64,000 nucleotides of DNA from JAIVJM01 sp963816985 (GTDB lineage: Bacteria; Acidobacteriota; Blastocatellia; Pyrinomonadales; Pyrinomonadaceae). Under the pieces are notes generated by a model. It was not told the origin of the DNA and made no database searches. It was given only the letters and a program-made list of their open reading frames with translations. Both the position numbers and the translations under genes were made by a program. Location of the stretch: NCBI GenBank assembly GCA_963816985.1, contig CAWFMF010000004.1, positions 3,038,001-3,102,000 of the forward strand, in the 5' to 3' direction. This document shows positions 40,354 to 47,560 of the stretch, piece by piece (the first letter of the stretch is position 1; each line of letters starts with the position of its first letter).

Positions 40354-42219
40354 TCAGCGGTTGGAGACCGTGCGGGTCGCGCTGCCGCCGAGACTGCTGC
40401 GGACGGTGATGCTCTGCGGGTTGGTTGAAGAGCTGAGCTGGCCGCTGTATTTGCCGCCGCCTTCGTTCTTCAGTGTCCCAATCAACTGCCCGCCGGAGGT
40501 GCGGAAGACTTGCAGCGTCGCGTTCGAGCGCGTGCTCGTCGCTTCGACGCGCAGAGTCCTCTTGGACGAGTCGTACTCGGCGCGTGTGATTTTGACCGTG
40601 TCGGTGGACTGAGCCGCCGGGTTGATGGTCAGTGTCGCGCTGCGCGTTGAACTGCCCCGTGTCGCACTGATAGTCGCACTCGTCGCCGAGGTGACGGTCG
40701 TCGTGCCGACGTTGAAAGTGACCGAAGACGCCCCCGCCGGAACGACGACGCTCGCCGGGACGGAAGCGCGCGCACTGCTACTCGCGAGGCTGACGGTGGT
40801 CGCGGCAGTGGCGGTCGCGCTCAGAGTGACCCGACCTTGAGCCGTGCTCCCGCCCGTGACGGTGCTCGGCGTCAACGTTAAGGCCGAGACCGTGAGCGGC
40901 ACGGGCGTCGGCGTCGGGGCCGGAGTCGGCACAGGCGTTGGCGCAGGCGTCGGCGCGGGTGTCGGCACGGGTGTCGGTGCAGGCGTGGGTACAGGCGTTG
41001 GTGTGGGCGTCGGCGTAATAGTGCCTCCCGACGTATTCCTCAACCCCGCGAGTCCGGGGCTCGCGCCCGTGATTTGGAGCGCGATGTCCGGCCTGCCGTC
41101 CCGGTTGAAATCAGCCGCCGCGAGCAGTCCGCCGCTGATGCTCGACTTGGAATCGGGAACCAGATACAGCCTCGGCTGTTGGAACGTCCCGTCGCCGTTG
41201 CCGTTCAGAATCTCCAACAAGCCCTGTGTGCCCCACCCCAGACCGATGGCGATGTCCTGACGACCGTCGCCGTTGAAGTCGGCGACCGCTTGATGGAGCG
41301 GGACGCGCTGGTTGGGCTCGGTGATGATTCTCGGCTCGCGGAACGTGCCGTCGCCGTTGCCGATAAGGATCGCCGTCCGGCTCCCGTTGAGAGCTACCGC
41401 CACCACCAAGTCTTGCCGTCCGTCGCCGTTGAAGTCGGCGATGTCAATGTCGGTGGCGTCAACGCCGAAAGTGTCGGGCGTGAGCGTCAAAGTCTCTTGG
41501 GCGAAAATGCCGCCGCCGAGCCCCTTAAGGAGATAGACCCTCGAACTGTCGCCCGCGATGCCGAGGTCTTTAAAGCCGTCGCGGTTGAAGTCTCCGACGA
41601 CGATCTCGGACATCCCCGTCCCGACGACGACTTCGCGCGACGGCTGGAACGTGCCGTCGCCGTTGCCGAACAGCAGCGAGATCGTCCACCCCGTCTCGCA
41701 GGGCGCGGTGTAGCAGCCGATTGAATGGCCGACGACGACATCGAGCGCGCCGTCGTTGTCGAGGTCGGCGACGGCGACGGCGGGCGAGTCGAGCCGCGTG
41801 GTGTTGGGCAGATTGGCGGGAGCGCCGAACGTGCCGTCGCCGTTGCCCGCGAGCAGCGAGAGCCCGATTTCCGGGTCGTTGATGGTGATGACTAAATCCA
41901 ACTTCCCGTCGCCGTTAAAATCGCCCGCCGCGAGGTCTTGGGTCTGTCCCCCCGCCGCGTATTGAACCTTCGCCCGGAACGTGCCGTCGCCGTTGCCGAG
42001 CATGACGCCCGCGGAGTTGCCCCCCGCGCCCGCGAGGTCGGGGTTGCCGTCGCCGTTGAAGTCGCCGACGACGTGGTTGTTTCCGAGTAAAGGGTAGTCA
42101 GTCCGTGCGAAAGTCGCGGACTGTGCGCCGACGCTCACGACTGAAAGCGACATTGCTATGGTGAAAAACAGAGCCGGCGCGAACACGCGCGCGCGGCTGA
42201 TGCGTTTGACAGGAATCAT
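40354..42219 (-). CDS. Secreted FG-GAP/VCBS repeat protein with Pro-Thr linker
   Basis: I chose the ATG at 42219 (GGAGG nine bases upstream), giving 621 residues. After a signal peptide (ALFFTIAMSLSVVSVGAQ) come about seven FG-GAP repeats with calcium-type DFNGDGxxDL loops (VVGDFNGDGNPDLAGAG; AAGDFNGDGKLDLVITI; IADFNGDGRQDLVVAVA). These form an integrin-like propeller. A PTPAPTPVPTP linker of about 50 residues leads to two Ig-like C-terminal domains rich in Ser and Thr. It is an extracellular adhesion or binding protein by architecture, with no visible catalytic motif. Confidence 0.9.
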   Translation of the reverse strand: MIPVKRISRARVFAPALFFTIAMSLSVVSVGAQSATFARTDYPLLGNNHVVGDFNGDGNPDLAGAGGNSAGVMLGNGDGTFRAKVQYAAGGQTQDLAAGDFNGDGKLDLVITINDPEIGLSLLAGNGDGTFGAPANLPNTTRLDSPAVAVADLDNDGALDVVVGHSIGCYTAPCETGWTISLLFGNGDGTFQPSREVVVGTGMSEIVVGDFNRDGFKDLGIAGDSSRVYLLKGLGGGIFAQETLTLTPDTFGVDATDIDIADFNGDGRQDLVVAVALNGSRTAILIGNGDGTFREPRIITEPNQRVPLHQAVADFNGDGRQDIAIGLGWGTQGLLEILNGNGDGTFQQPRLYLVPDSKSSISGGLLAAADFNRDGRPDIALQITGASPGLAGLRNTSGGTITPTPTPTPVPTPAPTPVPTPAPTPAPTPVPTPAPTPTPVPLTVSALTLTPSTVTGGSTAQGRVTLSATATAATTVSLASSSARASVPASVVVPAGASSVTFNVGTTTVTSATSATISATRGSSTRSATLTINPAAQSTDTVKITRAEYDSSKRTLRVEATSTRSNATLQVFRTSGGQLIGTLKNEGGGKYSGQLSSSTNPQSITVRSSLGGSATRTVSNR

Positions 42220-42497
42220 GTTAATCACCCTCCGTTGTATGACAGTGCGTGAGGCGGGGCATTAAATACCTCGAAACCATCGGGGGGAGAAATTTGCCGT
42301 GGCGACCGGCGGGCGTGCGCCGCGAGACGGTCGGGGGGAAGGCTGGGCCGCTTTGTGCTGCACGCGCGACGGTCACACGTTCTCGATAAGTCGCTGTCAG
42401 GGGTTTCCATAATATAGTGCGGAGGACGGCGGGAATCAAGCCCTTAATTTGAGAGAAGTTGATTGACTGGGGGCGGGCCAGCGTTTAACTTGTGGCC

Positions 42498-42866
42498 ATG
42501 ACGGAGGCCAAAAAAATCCTCGTCGTCGAGGACGACGACGTGGCGCGCGAGCTGCTGCGTCTGACGCTGGAGCGGCAGGGCTACGCGGTGACGACCGCCG
42601 AGAACGGCGTGCGCGGCTTCGACCTCGCCTGCGAGCTGCGGCCCGACCTCATCATCACGGACATCTGGATGCCCGCCGCCGACGGCGTCCACCTCGTCCG
42701 CCGCGTGCGCGACACTTCCGAGGTCGCCTCCACGCCCATCCTCGTGACCACCGGCTTCGGCACGGGGAGCGCCACTTACACGCTCACGCAAGGGGCGGAC
42801 GCCTACGAACCGAAGCCCCTCGACCCTGCCTCTCTGCTCCGCACGGTCGCACGCCTTTTGGCCTGA
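42498..42866 (+). CDS. Single-domain response regulator (CheY-like)
   Basis: This 122-residue receiver domain has VVEDDD for the acidic pocket, the phosphoacceptor Asp in LIITDIWMP, the Thr in ILVTTGFG and the Lys in YEPKPLDP. No output domain follows. It would act by protein contact or in a phosphorelay. No kinase gene is adjacent. The nearest, at 47-49 kb, has its own NtrC-type partner. A GTG at 42492 would add two residues. Confidence 0.92.
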   Translation: MTEAKKILVVEDDDVARELLRLTLERQGYAVTTAENGVRGFDLACELRPDLIITDIWMPAADGVHLVRRVRDTSEVASTPILVTTGFGTGSATYTLTQGADAYEPKPLDPASLLRTVARLLA

Positions 42867-42886
42867 GCGGCGGTTTCTTCTATACT
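42858..42886 (+). promoter_or_regulatory. Sigma-70-like promoter of the SemiSWEET gene
   Basis: TTGGCC (858-863) and TATACT (881-886) are 17 bases apart, 46 bases before the start at 42933. The -35 overlaps the end of the response regulator gene. Confidence 0.45.
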
Positions 42887-42932
42887 CTCCGCCGGACTTA
42901 AACCAAACGGACAAGGCGGGCCAAACTTCCAA

Positions 42933-43196
42933 ATGACTGAGGCCATCGGCTGGGCCAGCTCTTTCATCCTCGTGCTGACCATCGCGAGGCAGGTCTACAA
43001 GCAGTGGCACGAGGGTTCGAGCGAGGGCGTCTCGAAGTGGCTCTTCGTCGGGCAGATGGCCGCCTCGCTCGGCTTCACGATTTATAGCTGGCTGGTCAAC
43101 AACTGGGTATTCGTCGTGACCAACTCGCTCATGCTCTTGAACGGCCTCCTCGGCCTGCTCATCGTCCTCCGTCATCGCCGCCGCGAGACGGCGTGA
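42933..43196 (+). CDS. SemiSWEET/PQ-loop sugar transporter-like protein
   Basis: This 87-residue protein has three membrane helices (IGWASSFILVLTIARQVYKQ; SKWLFVGQMAASLGFTIYSW; VFVVTNSLMLLNGLLGLLIV), the size and layout of bacterial SemiSWEETs, which dimerise to move sugars. The hinge motif is RQVYKQW rather than PQ. The conserved Asn in VTNSLMLLNG and Trp-rich core are present. Substrate is unknown. Confidence 0.82.
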   Translation: MTEAIGWASSFILVLTIARQVYKQWHEGSSEGVSKWLFVGQMAASLGFTIYSWLVNNWVFVVTNSLMLLNGLLGLLIVLRHRRRETA

Positions 43197-43290
43197 AAGC
43201 AGAGATGCCGGATGTCAGTGAAAGACATTCACATCAACCGGCGTCTCACTAAAAGCTAATCGCTCAAAGCCGAAAGCTGACAGCTTCCTT

Positions 43291-43563
43291 ATGAATGAAA
43301 AAGACTTTTTCGACGAGCGCCCGGAGACGAAGCGCGCCAACTACAACTGCCCGCACTGCCGCGAGCGCGCCGACTACGAGGTGCGTTGGCTGCGGCGCAC
43401 TAAGAAGTCGCAGCCGCCGCGCGGGATGAACGAGCAGCAGAAGGCACAGTTCGCCAAGGCGCTCGACTACATGGTGCGCGTGGACGACGTGCTCGTCTGC
43501 AAGAACGTGCGCTGCCGCCGCCGCTTCGACATCCCGAACATGCAGTCAATCGTCTTCATCTGA
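43291..43563 (+). CDS. Small zinc-binding-type protein of unknown function
   Basis: This 90-residue basic protein has two Cys pairs, CPHCRERADY near 20 and CKNVRCRRRF near 71, spaced like a zinc ribbon, with a helix between (MNEQQKAQFAKALDYMVRVD). No known family is recognised. The short-word region at 43206-43288 (GAAAGCTGACAGCTT words) precedes it directly. Confidence 0.7.
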   Translation: MNEKDFFDERPETKRANYNCPHCRERADYEVRWLRRTKKSQPPRGMNEQQKAQFAKALDYMVRVDDVLVCKNVRCRRRFDIPNMQSIVFI

Positions 43564-43625
43564 AGACGAGCCCCGCGCACGTTCGGCGGGCTCCGCAACC
43601 TTTCACGCACGAGGAGAAAACTTAT

Positions 43626-43856
43626 ATGGACGATCTCATCAAACAGGTCACGGAGAAGACCGGCATCAGCGAGTCGCAGGCGCGCACGGCGGTCGAGACG
43701 GTCATGGGCTTCCTCAAAGACCGCCTCCCCGCGCCCATCGCGGGCCAACTCGAAGGCGTCCTCGGCGGCGCGGGTGGAGCCATCGGAACCGTCGCCGACA
43801 AGGCCGGAGATGTCCTCGGCGGCCTCGGCGGCATGCTCGGCGGCAACAAGGACTAA
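43626..43856 (+). CDS. DUF2267/DUF937-like small protein
   Basis: This 76-residue protein has an N-terminal helix pair (MDDLIKQVTEKTGISESQAR; TAVETVMGFLKDRLPAPIAG) as in DUF2267/DUF937 proteins, and a Gly-rich tail (GDVLGGLGGMLGG). The family is widespread in soil bacteria; its role is unknown. The ribosome site is GAGGAG. A terminator follows at 43879. Confidence 0.78.
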   Translation: MDDLIKQVTEKTGISESQARTAVETVMGFLKDRLPAPIAGQLEGVLGGAGGAIGTVADKAGDVLGGLGGMLGGNKD

Positions 43857-43878
43857 AACCCCCGGCACAAACCACGAA

Positions 43879-43920
43879 GGGGCGGCGCACCTCAAACTCA
43901 GACGCCGCCCCGTCCGTTTC
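43879..43920 (+). terminator. Terminator of the DUF2267-like gene
   Basis: GGGGCGGCG (879-887) pairs with CGCCGCCCC (903-911), followed by GTCCGTTTCCTT. Confidence 0.6.
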
Positions 43921-44044
43921 CTTCCTCGCCCGGAGTCCTTCGCCAACCTCTTCGACCTCATGGCGCGGAGCCGCGGCCATCTCAATAAAAAACGGACAGA
44001 CCCGACATATTTAAAGTGAGAAGACCGTCTATCCTGAACGTTAA

Positions 44045-44304
44045 ACAAGGGGAATTTCGGCAACGGCGGCGCGGGGCTCCGGCCATAAGGCTGAGGGGAT
44101 GCGTGAAGGCATAACCCGCCGCGCGCTGGCCGAAGGCGAGTGCGGGGGGGTAACGAACAATGGGAATAGAGGTAGCCTGCGTGCGGCGGGTTACAGGCGG
44201 GAGTCTTTATCCGGCGAGTCCGCTCGTGTGCGACGCGTCTCGCCGGGCGACCGTGCGAAAAGGATGAAGCCTTCGTTTGACGGAGGCTTCATCCTTTGCG
44301 TTTT
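44045..44304 (+). ncRNA. Candidate structured small RNA ending in an intrinsic terminator
   Basis: About 215 bases without coding character contain multiple complementary words (TTCGGC near 44056 with GCCGAA near 44141; GGGGATGCGTGAAGGCATAACCC; CGGGTTAC near 44190). They end in a 14-bp hairpin followed by GCGTTTT. The plan (structured body plus terminator, then a new gene start) fits a small RNA or leader. I match it to no known RNA family. Confidence 0.25.
44259..44304 (+). terminator. Intrinsic terminator
   Basis: AAAGGATGAAGCCT (259-272) pairs perfectly with AGGCTTCATCCTTT (284-297), followed by GCGTTTT. No protein gene lies immediately upstream, which points to a non-coding transcript or a leader attenuator. 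Confidence 0.7.
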
Positions 44305-44367
44305 GCCCTCGCACGGCGCGCGGGTGTTGTCGAGTCTGACTTGGAATGGTATTGATTCAAGGGGGAG

Positions 44368-44577
44368 ATGATGGCTGGAAGCAAAAAAAAGATAAGAGCG
44401 GGGCGGCGACCCGGAGAAGGGCTGGACGCGTCGGAGCAGGAAGGCAGGAGCCGGAATGGTTCGAGCGAGAATGCTTGCGCAGGCGTCGAAGGGCGCGCAG
44501 CGCTTAAGAGTCTCGCCGGGCGGTTCGGGGCCGAAGGCTACTCTCTCTGGTCAGACAAGGAAGGGGAATTAGGATGA
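44368..44577 (+). CDS. Small basic protein overlapping the dehydrogenase start
   Basis: The ATG at 44368 (or 44371) follows GGGGGAG and the frame closes with a TGA that overlaps the next ATG (ATGA), a sign of translational coupling. The 69-residue product (GSKKKIRAGRRPGEGLDASE...) has no recognised domain, and its third-position GC is lower than in neighbours. It may be a real short leader protein or a chance reading. Confidence 0.4.
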   Translation: MMAGSKKKIRAGRRPGEGLDASEQEGRSRNGSSENACAGVEGRAALKSLAGRFGAEGYSLWSDKEGELG

Positions 44578-45749
44578 GGGCGAATTGTTGGTACGGCAAA
44601 CGGGACGTGCGGGTCGAGCAGGTGCCCGACCCGAAAATCTTAAACCGGCGCGACGCGATTGTTAAAATCACTTCGACGGCCATCTGCGGCTCAGACCTCC
44701 ACCTCTACAACGGCTTCATGCCGACGATGGAGAAGGGCGACATCCTCGGCCACGAGTTCATGGGCGAGCTGGTCGAGGTCGGCCCCGACGTGAAAGATAG
44801 AAAGGTGGGCGACCGCGTGGTCGTCTCGTTCCCCATCTCGTGCGGCAACTGCTTCTTCTGCCAGCAGGAGATGTTCACGCTCTGCGAGAACTCGAACCCG
44901 AACGCGTGGATGGCCGAGAAGCTGTTCGGCCACAGCCCTTGCGGCATCTACGGCTACTCGCACCTGACGGGCGGCTACGCGGGCGGGCAGGCCGAATACG
45001 CGCGCGTGCCCTTCGCCGACGTGGGCACGCTCAAGGTTCCCGAAGGGATGACGGACGAGCAGGTCTTGTTCCTCTCGGACATCTTCCCGACCGGCTACAT
45101 GGGCGCGGAGATGTGCGACATCAAGCCCGGCGACACGGTCGCCGTCTGGGGCTGCGGCCCCGTCGGGCAGTTCGCGATGGCGAGCGCGCGCCTCCTCGGC
45201 GCGGAGCGCGTCGTCGGCATTGACCGCTTCCCCGAACGCCTCCAAATGGCGACCGACGGCGCGAAGGCCGACGACGTGATTAACTACGAAGAGCGGAACA
45301 CCTACGACGCCTTGATGGAGATGACGGGCGGGCGCGGCCCCGACTCGTGCATTGACGCCGTGGGACTCGAAGCGCACGGCGGCCACGGCATGGTCTACGC
45401 CTACGACCGCGTGAAGCAGGCGCTGATGTCGGAGACGGACAGGCCCATCGCTTTGCGCGAGGCGATCATGGCCTGCCGCAACGGCGGCACGGTCTCGGTC
45501 ATCGGCGTCTACGGCGGGCTCATTGACAAGTTCCCGATGGGCTCTTTCATGAACCGCTCTTTGACGATGAGGACGGGGCAGTGTCACGTCCAGCATTACT
45601 GGAAGAAACTCCTCGGGCACATCGAGAACGGGGACATAGACCCCTCATTCGTCATCACGCACCGGATGAACCTTGACGAAGCCCCGCACGGCTTCGACAT
45701 CTTCTCCGACAAGGAGGATGATTGCATCAAGATCGTCCTCAAGCCCTGA
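44574..45749 (+). CDS. Zinc-dependent alcohol dehydrogenase (threonine/formaldehyde dehydrogenase-like)
   Basis: This is 391 residues. Catalytic zinc ligands are in AICGSDLHLYNG and DILGHEFMGE. The structural zinc site is CGNCFFCQQEMFTLC. The NAD(P) fold follows with WGCGPVGQFAMASARLLGAE and the acidic IDRFPERL, which favours NAD. The shape and the GGHGMVYAYDRVKQALMSET insert match the glutathione-independent formaldehyde dehydrogenase-like branch of medium-chain dehydrogenases. It oxidises alcohols or aldehydes; the true substrate is unknown. The start overlaps the preceding small gene by four bases. Confidence 0.92.
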   Translation: MRANCWYGKRDVRVEQVPDPKILNRRDAIVKITSTAICGSDLHLYNGFMPTMEKGDILGHEFMGELVEVGPDVKDRKVGDRVVVSFPISCGNCFFCQQEMFTLCENSNPNAWMAEKLFGHSPCGIYGYSHLTGGYAGGQAEYARVPFADVGTLKVPEGMTDEQVLFLSDIFPTGYMGAEMCDIKPGDTVAVWGCGPVGQFAMASARLLGAERVVGIDRFPERLQMATDGAKADDVINYEERNTYDALMEMTGGRGPDSCIDAVGLEAHGGHGMVYAYDRVKQALMSETDRPIALREAIMACRNGGTVSVIGVYGGLIDKFPMGSFMNRSLTMRTGQCHVQHYWKKLLGHIENGDIDPSFVITHRMNLDEAPHGFDIFSDKEDDCIKIVLKP

Positions 45750-45792
45750 GGAGAGAGCGCGGGACGGTCTGAGCTTGAGAGGGGAGCGAGTC

Positions 45793-45984
45793 ATGACAAA
45801 CGGCCCGCACGAAGAAGAAGACGGCGGCGGGATGAGCGAAGCCGAGATTGACGGCAACCTGAGGGACACTTTCCCGGCAAGCGACCCGCCGTCATGGACG
45901 CTCGGCATCGGCCCCCACCGGAAACCGCGTCAAGAGTCAGGAGAGCCGGAAACCCCTGACGACGAAAAGACTGACCGGGATTAG
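45793..45984 (+). CDS. Small acidic protein with FPASDPPSWT motif
   Basis: The ATG at 45793 follows GGGGAGCGAG. The 63-residue product is acidic and probably unstructured, but carries IDGNLRDTFPASDPPSWTLG. This motif recurs in many short stress-related proteins of proteobacteria and acidobacteria of unknown function. It lies 43 bases after the dehydrogenase and is likely co-transcribed. Confidence 0.7.
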   Translation: MTNGPHEEEDGGGMSEAEIDGNLRDTFPASDPPSWTLGIGPHRKPRQESGEPETPDDEKTDRD

Positions 45985-46008
45985 AGCGATTCTCTCAACG
46001 CAAAACTA

Positions 46009-46049
46009 ACGCCCGCCGGGAGTCGGTCAACAGGCCGACTCGGGGGCGT
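46009..46049. terminator. Hairpin between convergent genes
   Basis: ACGCCCGCCGGGAGTCGG (009-026) pairs with CCGACTCGGGGGCGT (035-049) with one internal bulge. It lies between the FPASDPPSWT protein gene and the NtrC-type regulator gene. Confidence 0.5.
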
Positions 46050-46052
46050 CGT

Positions 46053-47408
46053 TCATACGGCGTCGTAGCGTTTGAGCTTGCGGTAGAGCGTGGAGAGGTC
46101 TATGCCGAGGATGTTGGCGGCGCGGGCCTTGTCCTGATTGACGGCGGCGAGGGTTTCGAGGATGTAGCGGCGTTCGACTTCGGCGAGCGTGGGGCGGAGG
46201 CCGTCGGGGTCTCGGACGGCTTCGCGCGAGGCCGAGTCGCGGACGCGCGGCGGGAGGCTGTCGAGGTCAATCGCTTCGGCGCTCAGAGTGAAGGCGCGCT
46301 CGATGGCGTTCTGCAACTCGCGGACGTTGCCGGGCCAGGCGTAGTTGATGAGCGCGCTCATCGCGGCGGGCTCGAAGGGTTTTTCCATCTGCCCCTGCCC
46401 GCGCGCCGTGCGCGTGACGAAGTGGCGCGCGAGGAGCGGGATGTCCTCGCGGCGTTCGCGCAGGGGCGGCAGGTGAATCTCGATGACGTTGAGGCGGTAG
46501 AAGAGGTCTTCGCGAAAGCGGCCCTCGGTGACTTCGCGTTCGAGGTCGCGGTTGGTGGCGCAGATGATGCGCGCGTCGAACCGGACGGGCGCGGAAGAGC
46601 CGACGGGCGTGACTTCGTGCTCCTGCACGGCGCGAAGGATGCGCACCTGCATGGCCGCCATAATCTCGCCTATCTCGTCGAGGAAGACAGTGCCGCCTTC
46701 GGCGGAGCGGAACAGTCCCGTGCGCGTCGAGACCGCGCCGGTGAAGGCTCCCTTGGTGTGGCCGAACAGTTCGGACTCGAGGAGCGTTTCGGGGAGCGCG
46801 CCGCAGTTGATGGCGACGAAGGGGCGGTCGGAGCGTGAGCTGTTGTGGTGGATGGCGCGCGCGATTAACTCCTTGCCCGTCCCCGACTCGCCCTGTATGA
46901 GAATGTTGGTGTTGGTCGCCGCGACTTTCTCGACGAGGCGGAAGACCTGCTGCAAGGCTTCCGAAGTGCCGATGATTTCGGAGAAGCTGTAGCGCCTGTC
47001 CAGCTCCCGGCGCAGTTGCCGGTTCTCGCGGTACAGCTCGCGCTGGCGGATGGCGTTCTTGACGGACTGGAGGAGGTCTTCGTTGACGAACGGCTTGGTG
47101 ACGTAATCGAAGGCTCCTTTGCGAAGCGCCGCGACCGCCGAGTCCACGGACGAGTAGGCCGTCATGACGACGACGAGCGCCTCGGCGTCCACGTCCTTGA
47201 GACGGTCGAGCAGGGCGAGGCCGTCCATCCCGGCCATACGGATGTCTGTGAGCGTGACGGCCACATCCTCGGCGGCGAAAATCTCAAGGGCTTCTTCGGC
47301 GCTCGCCGCCGCCGCGACGCGGTAGCCCGCCTCTTCGAGCAGCCGCGAGATGATGGCGCGCATCAGGTCTTCGTCTTCGGCGATGAGGATGAGAGGCTTG
47401 GTGTTCAT
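46053..47408 (-). CDS. NtrC-family sigma-54-dependent response regulator
   Basis: This 451-residue protein has a receiver domain (LIAEDEDLM; phosphoacceptor Asp in VTLTDIRMAGMDG; Lys in YVTKPF), then a sigma-54 AAA+ domain (Walker A GESGTGKELIARAIHHNS, the sigma-54 loop GAFTGA, Walker B TVFLDEIGEI, arginine finger region REDLFYRLNV) and a Fis-type helix-turn-helix at the end (NQDKARAANILGIDLSTLYR). Phosphorylated by the kinase encoded upstream, it would activate sigma-54 promoters. Its start overlaps the stop of the 49-codon gene (ATGA). Confidence 0.95.
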   Translation of the reverse strand: MNTKPLILIAEDEDLMRAIISRLLEEAGYRVAAAASAEEALEIFAAEDVAVTLTDIRMAGMDGLALLDRLKDVDAEALVVVMTAYSSVDSAVAALRKGAFDYVTKPFVNEDLLQSVKNAIRQRELYRENRQLRRELDRRYSFSEIIGTSEALQQVFRLVEKVAATNTNILIQGESGTGKELIARAIHHNSSRSDRPFVAINCGALPETLLESELFGHTKGAFTGAVSTRTGLFRSAEGGTVFLDEIGEIMAAMQVRILRAVQEHEVTPVGSSAPVRFDARIICATNRDLEREVTEGRFREDLFYRLNVIEIHLPPLRERREDIPLLARHFVTRTARGQGQMEKPFEPAAMSALINYAWPGNVRELQNAIERAFTLSAEAIDLDSLPPRVRDSASREAVRDPDGLRPTLAEVERRYILETLAAVNQDKARAANILGIDLSTLYRKLKRYDAV

Positions 47409-47554
47409 AGTCTCCGTTTCGAGTCGCGGTAAAGCGCCAAACAGAAAGAGTCGGGCCGCGGATTAACCCCGGCTCGTTTTGTCCCGCCCTCCTCGGCGAA
47501 GCGTTCTTCGGGGAGCCGCAAAACCATCTCTTCGTCCACGCGGTAGCTGAACAT
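47405..47554 (-). CDS. 49-residue protein, apparent remnant of a GNAT acetyltransferase N-terminus
   Basis: The ATG at 47554 has GAGGTGAG seven bases upstream and the stop overlaps the regulator start, so it sits within the kinase-regulator operon. The first 22 residues (MFSYRVDEEMVLRLPEERFA) match the N-terminus of RimJ/YdaF-like acetyltransferases. The rest (GGTKRAGVNPRPDSFCLALY) does not. A truncated acetyltransferase gene kept as a coupling peptide is the simplest reading; a genuine small regulator is possible. Confidence 0.55.
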   Translation of the reverse strand: MFSYRVDEEMVLRLPEERFAEEGGTKRAGVNPRPDSFCLALYRDSKRRL

Positions 47555-47560
47555 GAAGTC

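Larger units (their letters stand above)
43857..44367. other. Intergenic region with terminator and a possible structured RNA
   Basis: This 511-base region holds the terminator at 43879-43920, then a purine-rich and self-complementary stretch (44045-44258) closed by a second strong terminator (44259-44304). No convincing protein gene is present. The block between the terminators may encode a small RNA. Confidence 0.45.

Noticed and set aside
44101..44371. A 90-codon frame in the dehydrogenase leader.
   Set aside because: It crosses the strong terminator hairpin at 44259-44304 and has no protein character.
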